The notes beneath the pieces were generated by a model that was given only the letters and a program-made list of their open reading frames with translations, made no database searches and was not told the origin of the DNA. Shown piece after piece: positions 14,432 to 27,900 of a stretch of DNA of 64,000 nt. The position numbers and the translations under genes are program-made. Source of the DNA: Casuarius casuarius (taxonomy: Eukaryota > Chordata > Aves > Casuariiformes > Casuariidae); the NCBI GenBank assembly GCA_003342895.1, contig PTFA01000369.1:1-64000 (forward strand), written 5' to 3'. The stretch's first letter is position 1. Every line of letters starts with the position of its first letter.

Positions 14432-14508
14432 AAGAATAAGGGGAATATACTGTAGTAACAACTTACTACAGCAGTAAATTGTTACTACAGTATATTCCCC
14501 TTATTCTT
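14432..14508. repeat. Near-perfect long inverted repeat (hairpin)
   Basis: The left arm 14432-14461 and right arm 14479-14508 are perfect 30-base reverse complements. After one C/A mismatch (14462/14478), a further five pairs form (TTACT 14463-14467 with AGTAA 14473-14477), leaving a five-base loop. In all, 35 of 36 positions pair. The flanks show no obvious TA or other short target-site duplication, so a standard MITE is not favoured. A small-RNA precursor or a template-switch quasi-palindrome are alternatives. Confidence 0.95.
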
Positions 14509-15195
14509 CAAAAATTCCCTCATCTACTTGACTTTTTCTAACTGTTTTTTACTAAAAAAGAAAAGGTTTGACAATGGTTTACTATAGCATTTCCTTAATG
14601 CTGGAATGGGAAGAAGTATAATTATAGTTTTCAGTTTTGTTTAATATTAATACATTTAAATAAATTCACCTATCTGTCATAATGCATGGGTTGAAAATAA
14701 CAAGGAAAGAAAGACATTTTGTAGGATCTTTCCCCTTTTAATAATTTTCCTCCTTCCCAACTCTTTACCAAAAGCATGTACATGGGAAGACAATCTTTTT
14801 AGACAACTGTCTCAGCTGTTCCTTATTTTGACATCTCTAAATCAATTTGAGCATGGTTTTCAATACTAAGAAGCTATTTTGCACTGAGTTGAGCCTCATT
14901 CACCTTTATTATTTGCAGAGTGACTATCCGGAGGAGGGAAAAAGATGCTTCTAAATGGATTTTTTGCTGGGAGACAGGAAAAATCAAAACAGCCAGTTGT
15001 CATGATTACAGCTCAGCTTTTCCATTTCTCATGACGCCGCAGCTTTGTAACTTGCATTTTGAACTTGCAACTACATTTAGGTGCTTCTATGCAGGCAGCA
15101 GTTGGGAAGACTTAGCTATGGGCTTAAGTGATCCTGTTTGCCTAGTATCACTTTTACAGGAGGGATTTCACAAGCCAGTTCCTCTAGCACCAAAT
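14509..15195. other. Intergenic DNA between hairpin and second direct-repeat copy
   Basis: This stretch contains an exon-like open segment starting at 14919, after a pyrimidine-poor but AG-ending sequence (ATTATTTGCAG). The open frame runs from 14893 to 15222. It resembles no protein I recognise, and it is discussed as a speculative split reading frame. Nothing else stands out. Confidence 0.4.
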
Positions 15196-15230
15196 TTACA
15201 CAGGTACTACAAATTCAGTTAACACTCTAG
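15196..15230 (+). repeat. 35-bp dispersed direct repeat, copy B
   Basis: The partner of 14311-14345. The copy contains a possible splice donor (ACACAG|GTACTA, GT at 15204-15205) at the end of the exon-like segment starting at 14919. Confidence 0.9.
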
Positions 15231-15394
15231 CCCTATCTGTACATGGTGCTCTTTCCTCATCCTTTCAGGTATTTCAGTAACTCAAGCAATTTTCAACTTT
15301 TGCACATATCTTCTCTTAGCTTGTTAAGGTCTGGTAGTCAGGACATTGGATCTAATCAGTGAATTTGGCTTTTCTTAGTATCAGCGTGTAACAT

Positions 15395-16135
15395 CCATGA
15401 AGGGGAAGTCCTGCACCTGGGACAAAATAACTCCATGCAACAGAAAAGGTTGGGCACTGGCTGACTAGGGAGAAGCCCTGCAGAAAATGCCCCATGATCC
15501 TGGCAAGCGACAACTGAAGATAAGGCTGCCTGTGCCCCTGCAGTGATGATACTGGGCTGCATTATCAAGAGTGTATCTAGAGGTCAAGGGAAGTGGTTAT
15601 TCCTTTCTAGTCAGCATTTGTGAGGGTGAACCTGACCGACTACATCCAGTTTTGTGTCTTGTTCCTTCCCAGTATAAAAGAGATAGTGAGAAACTGGAGA
15701 AAATCCAGCAGAAGGGCCCTAATGTGGTTAGGGGCTTGTAGCATAACATATGATGAGAGGCTAAAGAAGGTGGTTAGTTCAGCCTGGTAAAGACAAGACT
15801 AGAGGTGAGGGACTATAACTGTAGTCTTCAGCTACCTAAATGCAGGTTATAGAAGACTTTCACTCTTCCTTCAGGAGTCCAGGACAAGAGCTAATGGCCA
15901 CAAGCTGCAGCAGGTGAATTTCTGACTGGCTATAAGGAAAAAAAAAAATCAAAATGAGAGCGGTTAAGCATTAGAACATGTTGTGCAGAGAGGTTGTGGA
16001 ATCTCCATCCTTGGACACTTCCAAAAGTTAACTGGATGAAGTCCTGAGCAAACTTTGAGGCTGACCCTGCAAGAGTGGGTTTGGAGGGTAGGGTAGCTGG
16101 ACTACAGAGGTCCCTTGTAATCTAAATTAGTCTGA
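15395..16135 (+). mobile_element. CR1 LINE, longer 5'-truncated copy, diverged
   Basis: CR1 landmarks occur in the right order over about 740 bases: AAGTCCTGCACCTGGGACAA (15409-15428), GGGCTGCATTATCAAGAGTG (15553-15572), CATCCAGTTTTGTGTCTTGT (about 15644), GAGAAAATCCAGCAGAAGGG (15696-15715), a TTCAGCCTGG motif near 15778, GGCCACAAGCTGCAGCAGG (about 15896), TGTGCAGAGAGGTTGTGGAA (15982-16001) and CTGGACTACAGAGGTCCCTT (16097-16116). The copy has many indels and stops and cannot encode reverse transcriptase. It sits inside the putative intron of the speculative split frame and is the reason open frames here are not genes. Confidence 0.9.
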
Positions 16136-19100
16136 GATTAAGTTAAACAGCAGGGATCTCTGTTCTTTCCCAGGAAAGTAATAAATGGCAACATTCAGTC
16201 ACTCTGATAAGGTCAGTGAAAGCAATAAACGCTTTCTTAGAACTGCTGAAAATGAATTAAACAGTGCCTTCAGCTAACACAATGTTTGAACTACCACAAT
16301 CTGACTACTCTTTGCCATTTGTTGGTGGGTGACACTTTTTGGCTGACCCAACTTATTAGATAAATATATCAGTTGCAGGGCTGCAATTTGTTCAATTTAG
16401 TGATACTTCCCTGAAACATATATATCATCCCTTCAGAGATGCCCTACTGGTAATCCATATACTACACTTAAAATCAGTCTGTCTCAGAGTTGAGGGTGTT
16501 TTGTGCATTTTCTGTATTTTTTAAAACTATGATGCAGGCACTATTGTACTGCATTATACTATCACTTATAGATAGAGATGTTCATAAGATGTAATCTTGA
16601 CGTTGTTGAAAAATGTGTTGAAACATCACCACTCACTGCCCAAAGAATTTCACCCCAGTGTTTCAAGTAGTTTCACTAATACATCAGCTCCAAAAGCTTG
16701 ATGCTCATTTGATGACTATTCCATAATATGGGACGCAGGGGACCTTTGCTGATAAGAGATTAAAAACAAAACAAAACAAAACAAAACAGGGTACTCGTAT
16801 ACATTTCCATATCTTATAATCCTTCCATGTTCATAAAGTTGTAATAACAAGCAGTTGCTACAGAAAAGAGAGGAGAACAGGAATCTCAGAACTGATCCTC
16901 AGGGAGGTGCTTGAGAGAGCAAATTCAGTGAAGGATTTTGCCCTGTTGTCAAAGAACGAGGTTTCTGTGGACCTATGCAGCTTGATGCAAACTCACTATG
17001 CTTTCTACCCCCTTATGTGTTGGAAAGGCTGCATCAGCATAAAGATGGTCTCAGCATATTCATAGATTTATTAGTAAGGCCAAGGTAATTCTCCAGGGAA
17101 AAGCAGTTAGATGCAGATATTAGAAAGACAGCCAGCAGATGCTGCTACTCATACCCCAGTACTAGGACTAGTAACAGTTTATAGTTTCTGAGGTCAAGCA
17201 CAAATGCTGAACTGAAAAGAGGGTCAAACTGTTGAGTGGTGTTTCATATTTTCCCTAAACAATATATTTGGCTAGTCAGTGATTATTTCTAAAAACATTA
17301 GAAGACAGCATTAAATCCAAGAAACAAGTATCACACTGACCAGTAGGTTTCAAGCCCACTGTGAGAAATTTAATCAGAAACAGATAGTAAGAGAAAACTA
17401 TATTAAGTAATTTTAGACTTCTTCCTACTGTTCAAGAATATTCTGCTCAGTAGTGATATAAGTTCACTATTCTCATAGTACTGAATCCATTATTATTTTC
17501 TTCCACAGATATGGTAAAAACATTCATTTAACTGTTATGACATTCTCTGTGGGAAAAGCAAATACTGGAATATTTAGGATCTCCTCAATTATCTTTCTTC
17601 TAACAGTCTTGAGAACTGGATCAGGTAATTGGACTGTAGATAGCTCCAGCATGCTTATGAATGTTAGGTCACCTTCAGACACAGGTAAAACCACTAGTAG
17701 CGTGAGAATGTCTGTTCTGTATTTCTAGATTATCAGTGTTCAAGGGCTCTGCAAATTTTTTTCATCATTTTTAATGCACATACTTGTAAGTATGCCTACA
17801 AATTTAAGTGTGCTTTTGATAGCCACAGTATGTAGGCCCAGTATATATAACTTAGCCAGACTATGCTGCATGAGTGCTGAGCACCTGGTTTTGAGCAAGT
17901 AATGTTCAAAGAGTTGTGGTCTGAAAAGAACAGCAGTGAGCTGTTTATGCTATGAAAAAATATTGTCATGGTTATTAATTAACACACAGAAAATAAGCGT
18001 GGATGCTCTTAATCATACTGACTGGCTTTATTTTAAGATCAAAAGGATGTTTATTTTAGGTAGTTTTTAGCCATTTGTTTGTTTTGACTGACTCGTCGTT
18101 AACTGTGATTCATGAAAGTCGGGAGTATTTTCAGATACCAGTTTATCATTATAGTTTATATCAAAGTGATATAACTTAAATATACCACACAACCCAATGT
18201 TAGAAGTAGTTGTAGCAATGCAGAGAAAATAGATTCTGAAACTTACCACAGCGTTCTGGCGTAGTTATATTTACCTGTTCGACTTACTTTTCCTAAAGTA
18301 ACATTTTCATGTGTATGTTAACTTCTTTCTTTCTTCCATTGCAGGCAGAATTAACTTCATCAAAATACCATAACATCACCATGTTCACAATGCAAAATCT
18401 TTCTTCTTTCAATACAAAATGTTTATTTTAAGGTAAGCTTCTATTTGTTGAAGCTGGTATTAGTTGTCATTGGGGAAAAAAAATTCCAGCATGGTATCTA
18501 AAATGTAAATGGTGTATAGCTTATGAAATGTACTACGTTCATCTGGTGTCTGTTAAAATAAATGGACTCTTTTAGACCTTCAAAAGACTGCTGACATTTG
18601 CTTTGGCAACTGGATCAGATCCTAACAGGCGATGCACCTTACTCAATTTAGATCACAGATTCACATTTTAGATTATATCTGTTAAATCCAGCATTTACAT
18701 CTCTATATATCACATAACATCTATATTGTCCCAATTACGTAATCCGTGTCCATATGAGTCTTTGTGCTCTCTTTATATAAAAGAGTAGTTCAAGCAAATT
18801 CTTGGCAGATTTGTCACCTCAGAATTGAAATCTTATGTGAGTGTTTGGAGTTTGAAATGTGCCTGTGAAATTACCGTTCTGTTTCATAAGCTTGCAGTAG
18901 TACTGCTTGGTCCAGATCCTTTATTAATTCTGACATTCAAGCATTTCTACCTCTGACAGCAGCATCAGCAAAGATTGGTAGAACAGGAGAAACAAAACAG
19001 AAAGCTCAATATAAATATTTACAGTGCTATCACTGTAAATTATCAAAGTTCAAGTTATAGGTCATATTGGGTAGATTAGCAAGAAAAAAAACCAAAGCGT

Positions 19101-22100
19101 AGGCCAATATCTTCAGAATAGTTCTCAGTACCAGTATAGAGATCTTCTTCTCAGCTGTAACGATTGTGTCACATCATAAATATCTAATAGAACAAATATA
19201 TGCATCTAATAATCAAAATAATGGAAGTGGATGAAAACAAGAACAAAATATTTTGATTTCAGACAAAAATAGCTTTGTTAGATTCTATATGGGGATTGAA
19301 TCTTTCAGTCCCATTTTCATGGAAATGGTAGACAGGGAAGAGTCTGGAGAAAAATAGCAGCACTGATTTCCAACACCCAAAACTAATCAACAAATGATGT
19401 TTTCCCCAGTCATTTGACAGTAATGGCTGCAGCAGTTTCATAACTACAAGTCTGAGATACCAATCAATAAAAAAATCAATTCAATACAAGTGAAGATACA
19501 AGTTTGAGAAACTAGTGCCACTGGAAAAGGTGTTACTGTATCACAAGTCAGAGATCAGAAATCTCGTGACATTTAACCACAAAACTGTAGAAAGAAAAGG
19601 GTGTATGTGCATGCAAAGCCAAGTTTCCTGTTTTGTCATCTATAAAACTGGGGGGATCATTAATGCTTTAAAACTTATCGATGAAAAACAATTTTGAGCT
19701 TAGCATTATTTTATATATTATTTACAAATGTTTCTTGTTCCATATCTAACTTGCCGCTGCACCTACAACAGCATTATGTGAGGAATGTCCACACCACACT
19801 TGAGTTGTTACCAAATGACACAAACCCATCTGACTGTATTCTCGTCTCCCAGGGTAAGCATCAATTCTTCCTGCTCCAAAGTATGACTCCTGTTGAACAG
19901 TTTTAGGTTTTTCTCTTTAAATCTATGATATAATGCTGAGGTTGATAGGCAACATCCTGGGTAAAAGGCAATTAATCTCAAGCAAAAATCCCTGAAGCAA
20001 CTCATTCACTATCNGGCCAGTGATTGACTGTGGCTTCTAAGCAAAAAGATTTCAGGCCCAGGTACTCCTCTTGCTGCCAAGAGAGCAGGCTTAGATCCCT
20101 CACTGTTACATGCACCAGTAAAATGTTAATTCTCCAGGCTGAGTCCTTTAATCTAAAATGGAGGCTTACAGTGAAGAGTTGTTTTCTGTTAGGCCCCTAG
20201 GAAGGCAATTGAGGAAGGAGGATTGACAGGCAGCTTAAAGAAAATACTTGTTTACTACGGTTGCACAGTAGCAAGAACTCATGCAGTTTTATTTCCAAAA
20301 CAGCGGGGAGAAGATGTACTTTGTATTACTGCCTGTGTTTTGGATATGATTTTTGCTCAGACTACCTACATACTGCTTGCAGATGCTAAAGTCCAGCTGA
20401 TGGTGCCTCAGGGATGAATCTTCTCTTACCTAAACAGGTGCAAATCCTTTGTGTAAACTCCTGTGTAAAGAAGACTCAAGTCTTCTGTGACTTGACATCA
20501 GGAGAAAACTTAGCTGTGAATAGAGTAAAAGCAGACCTTTGACACTCCCTTGGACTGCCTCTGTAAGGACTGCTAACAGACTTTCTAAATAGCATGTGGC
20601 TTGAAAAGCTATCTGTGTGTTCTTAAGTTTCACTTCCTTTTTCAGGGAGAGAAATGTGTGGAAACATTTATTCTGTTTAACAGATTGAATTCTGCCTTTA
20701 AGTTTATTTAACTGAAAAGAATCAACCCTCTCTTCAGTTTTTCACCTAGCTGTATTTATAAATTGGCAATTTTAACAGTTTGTTATTAAACATATCTGGG
20801 TGTGACATTAATGAAGCCATTCACACATGCTACAGTATGCTACATGCTACAGTAGAAATGAATGGTCACATATGAAGACCTCTTTGTACTATCAAGACAA
20901 CTTATACTGCTCTTTTGTACTCAGTATATTACCCCACTATGCTAAAACCAATTAAATGATATGGTATGTTAACAAAAAGGCATGCTTTCATTCATATGTT
21001 CTTGATTTATATTTGCTACTGAAATCTAAGGTAATCCTGCTGCTTGTCATTGGCCCTAGATCATGTTTCACATAAAGTAAGTGCTGTCCTTAAGAACAAT
21101 ACAGAATAACCTTATTGCTTTATATTGTATGACATTCTTTGAGGAATGAGTATGAAGCCAATCACAGTTGCATTTCAATGAACTTTGGTTCTTAATTTGT
21201 CAATTTCCACATCAGAATAGCATACAGCTAATTAGTGCTAAGTAGGGTAGCTGCTAATATCCAAGAAAAGGACAGAAATCTGCTCTGCTGATACACTTAC
21301 TTCTTTTATTGGTCTTCCAAAGAATTGTCCATGAGGTACTGCAGAGAAAACTGCAAGACCATGCATTGCAGACAGGGTCATTCAAAACACCTGCAAACAT
21401 TTCAATCTGTCTTGAATTAAGAGTTTTGTGCAGTATTCGGGGTTATTGATGCTTCATTTACAGTCAAATGCCAGCCTGCCAGAAATTCTCGCAAAACAGA
21501 CTCATCCACTTCAGTACCACCTGCTGTTTGAGAAGATGAGTACAGGAGAAGCTAGCTGGACAGACAGGAAACTGGGCAGCTAGGTGAGATTTCCTAGGGC
21601 TTTTTTTTTTTTTTTTGACACATTCTTTGACTAATGAAACTTTTCTCTATAACACATAAATGCTGGAGGGCATCAACTCATATGAAGAGCACAAGGCTTG
21701 ACAGTTTGATGAAGAAAGTAAAATTTATTGCTACTGTGAAAATCAAATATATTAAAGATGCCTTTGACACATTCTGCTTCTTTTCACTGCATGCATTCAT
21801 ATTGAATATTTTGAATTGTAAGCTGCACATATCTTTTCTAAATTGTCAGCCTTGCAAAGATAGAAAATGGTAAAAATATCAGTCTGTTTTTATTCTGGTG
21901 CTATCAGCAAGAAAACAAATGTTCATTGAGGGACACTGACCTCTGCTACAGTTCTGAAATTTCCTTTGTCCTCTTCCAGTTGCAGAATTCTAATGGCCGG
22001 ATAATGGCAACAACAGGCAGAAATTAAACCCACAAAGAAAGATCTCAGTTGTGGGGGTCGGCTTTTACAGGAGAATTTACCTACATAAAATGAGGTCTAA

Positions 22101-24700
22101 ATTCTCTCTGCGGTGAGCTGGGGGAAAACCAGTAACCAGAAAGAAGGTCCACGAAAGGCAGCATGCTGAACTGAAGAGATTGCTAAACCAGCTGACAAGA
22201 AATTGTGGACAATGTATTAGAAATCCTGCCTTATCCTTGATCTAAATATTTACCTGAGATTAAATTCACAGCACTAGACTCCTTCTGCACTTAGAAGTGT
22301 AAATTGCTCCTTCGAATGTCCTCCACTCATTCTTTAAAAACAACAGTAACAGTTGTTGGCAAAAGTCATTGTAGGCATTTATACTTGTATTGTCCCAGTT
22401 CCCAGAATGCACCATGATTTTTAAATTAAAGTTCTGCTAGGCTTTCTCATCCATCTAAAATATAGTACCCTGGGACCCCTTCTTAGAGATTCATTTAACT
22501 TGGCCATTTTTTTGTCACCAGTGAACTGTTTTTTTATCTGTCCTACCATTCTTTTTTTTGTTTTCCCTTGAAACACAAATGTTGCCACTTTGTTGGGCTC
22601 TGTCACTTTTTTAACATCTGACTTCATTTTGCACCTTGCAGAGATGCTCACAAAAATTGTACTTTCATTCAGCTATTGTTACGCTAGTTCTATTGCTGAT
22701 ATCAGGAATGCCAATAGGAATGGGCTTAAGGAAAGACTAATACAGACAAGTGCTTTTTGGACTTCAGAGCTGTACTGCATGTGAATAGATAAAGTATCTT
22801 TTTTATTCTAGTATTCTAAGTCCTTCACAATGAGAGTGTCATTGATGCCAAATTCTATGTTTTCTTTCCTTATGTAACAGTGGAACTTGTTTTTAGACAT
22901 AAAGACCAACAAATAAAGCACTCACAAGCACATCTCCTACCAGAGTATACTTTACCCTTAACCTACTTGTTTAGGTCTGCCTATGAGCTTGGTGCAGATA
23001 AAAAGAGAAATTGGAAACCACTGGATAGTACCTTACTAGGAACCAATGTAGACCTTTGACATCTAAAATTCCAGATACCATGTCATTTGTCAGAGGTTGT
23101 AAAATGACTGTGAGCCAAAGCACAAGCTCACTTTATTCAGGGACAGTGAATCTCAAAAATATCCACTGAGTACTACTGGGCAGAAATCTCCGGTCTCAGC
23201 ATGTAATTCTGACTGTGGATTAGCCAGGATGCATTATATTGCATGTAACAGCTGAAAGCCAAACATGCACAATAAGATATGTATTTGAGATGTGTGGACA
23301 ATAGGCAAAATTTTATGTCATTTTTGTCTTCTCCTTTTTATTTAGGCTGTTAGGGTGTGACATGTGACAGAGCACTGCATAGCCTCTACCCCTACAGTAC
23401 AGCACCACACAGAAACCCTAGTTATGTCTGAAGGTGGCACAGTCACATGAGAATGACAGTGGGATCATTCTACTGGAGAGGCAGGTTCCACACTCCAGTT
23501 TTACAGTGGAGCTGACAGGAGGGATGGATAACAGAAAGAGCAGTACATATCTGGATATCAAAAAAAAAAAATCATTTTAATCTTTATTTTCATATCTTTG
23601 CAAAGAGTTATGTACAATCTAGAGACCATGTATTATTTGCAATTTTGAGTAATGATTTGGCAAATTTGAAATATTTAGAATGCATTTAGAAATATATCGC
23701 ATACTGTGAAAGTTTATAAAAGTTAGGTAGATAATTTTTTTCATAGTGCCTTTTCCCCTCTCCTCACTGAGAAGGATGACCATTAAAAATCAATAATAAA
23801 ACAGTAAGCACAGTAAGCATAGTTACAGGGAAAAAAAGTTAACATTTTAACAGAATTTATGGAATTTGATATCCTCCACACTATTCTAAATATATGTAAG
23901 AAACCACCTAAAATCAACAACTATGTCAGAGGTATTTGTTTCCTAATAATTTCTATTTTGAGTGTAAACACCTTCTTTTCTGACCAGAGCCACATAACCA
24001 AATAAGTCATCCTCTGAAAAATACACCTTTTGAAAACAGATAATCATATAGGATTAAGAAAGTGAGATCTTTAATGAGTTCTATTGAAAATGTACATATG
24101 GCCATAAGCAAAGAAGATCACATTCATTCCTTTGCAGGAGTTTTTCACTAACTTGGTTTCAAGTGCAAGTAAGAGTCGGTTGAAGCCTTTTTTCCAGAGT
24201 TATGGAAGTGGGATGGGGAAAGCTGTTTTTGGCACTTAAAAGGTTCCTTCTATCAAATCCAAGCAGTGCCTTGAAAAAACATTTGAGCTACCTATGATCA
24301 AGCTAGCTAGCACACTGAGTGTGGAATACCTGCATCAGCATGGTGGTCTGCCCAGTATGGGCAGTATTTCTGAAACCCCGAAACAGTGGTTTTCAGCAGA
24401 TCTAACTCACTGTATGGAGCTGTTCTGCTTCTGGTATATCTCTCCGGCACTGCAGTATGCTGTAGAGTCACTTGGGCAGTAGCTATACGGACTTGGTGTA
24501 AGGCTACAGGATCATCTAAATCCTAAATGTCTGAACAACTCTGTAGAAAAATGGAGTTCTTGAACCCTTAATGAAATAAGAAAAGGGAGAAAAAAGAGAA
24601 AGATGTTTGCTTCTCCTAACCCTATGTCCTGGAAATGGCCAGATTTTTCAAAACTCCATTTATAAAGGAGATTGTCACTGGCCATTCTCCATGACAATAT
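16136..24700. other. AT-rich intergenic DNA, no gene recognised
   Basis: The stretch includes an (AAAAC)n run at 16763-16788, a single ambiguous base at 20014, a partly tandem GCTACAGTAT-like repeat at about 20825-20853 and a T16 run near 21601. Two exon-like segments with good splice signals (17509-17624 or 17684, and 18345-18432) are described under the findings. No protein family, structured RNA or clear transposon was recognised elsewhere. Confidence 0.45.
16763..16788. repeat. (AAAAC)n microsatellite
   Basis: About five consecutive AAAAC units. Confidence 0.92.
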
Positions 24701-24739
24701 GAGAAGGTTAAGCTAGGGGATGAATTACCAATCAATAAG

Positions 24740-24935
24740 ATTTACCTTGAATGCTATGAAAAAAACTAACTGTAAGTGGCAAAACACTGGAACAGCATAT
24801 CTAAGGATATTGTGGATTCTTGCTCACAGGGCTGTTTTTAAAATTAAGTTAGATGAACATGTTTGAGGATGATTGAATATACTTGATCCTATCTCAGTGA
24901 ACGAATTTAGATGTGATAAGATCCCTCTCCATCCT
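24740..24935 (+). mobile_element. Old, decayed CR1-like LINE fragment
   Basis: The run CTGTAAGTGGCAAAACACTGGAACAGC (in two pieces, about 24768-24798) is followed by ATTGTGGATTCTTG, GTTTTTAAAATTAAGTTAGA (about 24834-24853) and TGATCCTATCTCAGTGA. The order resembles the 3' region of ancient amniote CR1/L3-type elements (a low-divergence relative reads along the lines of 'aacactggaataggttgcc...ttttaaaagcaggttagac...'). The family is from memory, not from a search. Identity is low and the boundaries are approximate. Confidence 0.45.
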
Positions 24936-27900
24936 ACACTTAGTAACTCCATGGCACGGATAAAATATCTCACTAGCTTTTGATTAGATTTGAGGTTTTA
25001 AATGCTTTAACAAGAGCTGGTTAAGAAAAAGAAGTCTATGAAAAGCTTGAATGGAAACTTTTGTTTTAAGCTACACTTCCTGTAAATAAAAAATTTAATT
25101 GAAAACCAGAACAGTTTTATTCTTCATGATGGAAAATATATCTATAATTTAACATTATTTTCCAAGCTGAAGAGATTTTCTGTTGAAATGCCATTTTAAT
25201 GGGTAATTTTTAGCTATTTCTAGGAGCTTCTGAGATTCCCATCTATCCTTGAAACAATACCTAACTTTCTCTTTTAGGAAAAGAATGAAAATTTGTGCAT
25301 TAACTTTTAAAATATTAAAAATAGAAAATAATTAAACCAAACTGAGAAGATATTCCCTAGTACATGCAAAATATCTAACTCCAGAAATAACATTAGTAGT
25401 GTATTAATGAGTATAAAAAGTAACCTCACTGAATATGTGCTTCTAATGATCTTCTACTTCAAAATCCTCTTTGCAATTACTACCCTCCACTGTCATCTAG
25501 TGTCCAAAAAACTTCCTACAAGTGCTCACAGAGAAGAATGAAATTGCTTTTTTTTCCAACTTCATTTGAAAAAAATTAATCAGAAGTTAATTAATTTGGA
25601 GATTCAAGGTTTTCTTCTGCCTATATATTCAGCCTTGAAAAAGTCTACACAGGTGGACATGCAGGTTGAGCAATCATACATGAAAGACTGAGAAAATACA
25701 AAGCTTTGAAAAATAGTATCATTACAGAAGGTGTTTAAAGGAAGAGTCCCAGTTACGAACAGTGGCTTGAAGGGAGTTGGAAGAAAGTGGGCTCAAAGAA
25801 GGCACAGTCAAAATATCTCACTACAACTGAATAGAAGAAATAAGTAATAGCTAGTGTAAAAAAATATTAGGACACTACTAGAAAAAGAAAAAATACAGCA
25901 TCTAAAAGTAACTAAAACTCTGGCAAAACAAGAACATGCACTATATATATCCCATGCTTTTCCATGAATTCTCCCTCTTTGCTACATAAAGTAGTAAGAT
26001 AGTTAACATGACAGGTTGGAGACCAGTTCTCTAGTGCACTTGTGCAGTATTTTAGCGAGTAAGCTGTTTCAGATTGTATGCTGAAAAACAGAAATGCATT
26101 CACCTCTATTATATTTAAGTCTTACTCTTCATAAACATTCATGTTTATCATTTTGATTAGTATTTCAAAAAAATTTGAAAACATATTGCACTGAGAATAT
26201 TTGATCACCATTTCACGAAAATATTTATTAGGTTTCAAAGTGAAAGATCATGTGAAAATGCTGTTTCTACCTCCAGGTACGTGCCACAGCCACATGATCA
26301 AATTCAGTTTTCATTTCACAACATTCGTATTCGCACAAGATGCTCTGAGAAAAGCGAGAACTACACTCACACATCTATAAGAAAACAGGAATTAAAAATA
26401 AACTTCAGTAACCTGATACAACCTAATATAATTTAGCCTTGCTAGGATTAGCTTCAAGGAACCATGACACCAGATTCTAAAACCACAACATTAATCCAAG
26501 GCATTAATATCTGTTCTTGAATGCAAGATTACTGCAAAATGTACATTATCTATTTATTTATTAAATGCTCTTCCAAGGAGAAAAAGCAGTAAAAGTGAAG
26601 GCAAATGAGCTCAAGGAACATAAGGGGAATTTATTAACATAAAATATATTAACTAAGGGGCAATTTTTAAAAAGAGGTAAACATTCAATTTTGTAAAAAA
26701 AACCCCAAACCATATCAGTGTTTATGCATGTGAATGTGTGATTCAAAATATACTAACATAACAATATACTAAAATATACTAACAACCTTAATTCTGCCCT
26801 CTTATGACCTTTTGAGGATATGACTGCAAACAATTTAATCAGAATAATTATTCATTAAAATATAATAAGTAAAGAGCTTTCTCTTCAGCTAATATTGTGC
26901 TGATTTAAAGGTTTAAAAAACCCAAATCCATATTCATATGCTTATCCTTGCAACATGGCAGCAACATTTTTACAACTTCAGCTGAGGGAATCTTGATGTC
27001 CATACAATTTAAAAGTAAAAGAAAATAAATCTCTGATAAGAACTTGATTTAACAGATTTTTTTGGCAGTTAGTGAAATTTAAAACAAGACTAGGAACAGA
27101 ATATGAGTAAACTTTCTATTTAAAGACTCTCCTAACCTCAACAGGGATTTTACATAGGAATTAAATAGTAACTCCTGATATTGGCCTTTAATGAAAAATA
27201 TTAAAAGGATAATTAATCCTTGGTAATAAGAAATGGGGAAAATAATTAAGAACAGATTAGAAAGTAAGTAATACATTGCATAGGAATGATACACAGGTTG
27301 TTAGACTGTTGCATTGCTTTTGATGTATGCATTCCCTTGTCTGTTCTGGGATTGCTGTCCCACTCTACTTCCTAAAATGATTTTTCTAAAAAAAAATTTT
27401 CAAAATGGTTTGTAAAAACTTATGAAACCAGTGTTGTATACCAAGAGTGTGTTTGGAGCCCAGAGGTACCCCATACTGTGTATGATTAAAAAAAAAAAAA
27501 AAGAAATCACTCCTATCCTTAAGTTCTCAGAGCTCCAACAGCTGCTTTCAAGCAGATTGAAAATTTTAAGATTAACAATGACCTCTAGTGTTGCTTTTCC
27601 AGTTCTGCAATATATTGTTGCTGCATCCACGTAACGGCTAGGCAGCTCTAGACTGTATTATTCAAATATGTGGTACGCTATAGAAGAAGCTCTTCTAAAG
27701 AAGCAAAAACGCTTGGTCTATTAAATAAAGCTAACAGCAGCAGAAACAGCTCCTGTTTCTGACGACGAGGGGTGAAAGCTTTCTGTACTCATGTTCACAC
27801 CAGGTTCAAGAACAAGGATTATGTAGTAAGAGGGAACCTGCTCTGTCTTGCTCATATGCACTGGCCAGGTAGGATGGGAGGAGCAGGAGAAGGTGCACTA

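Noticed and set aside
15356..15568. 70-codon minus-strand open frame
   Set aside because: Lies antisense within the second CR1 copy.
20825..20853. GCTACAGTATGCTACATGCTACAGTAG-like tandem words
   Set aside because: Short imperfect repeat of about ten bases with two to three units; no larger structure or array, and not a CRISPR.
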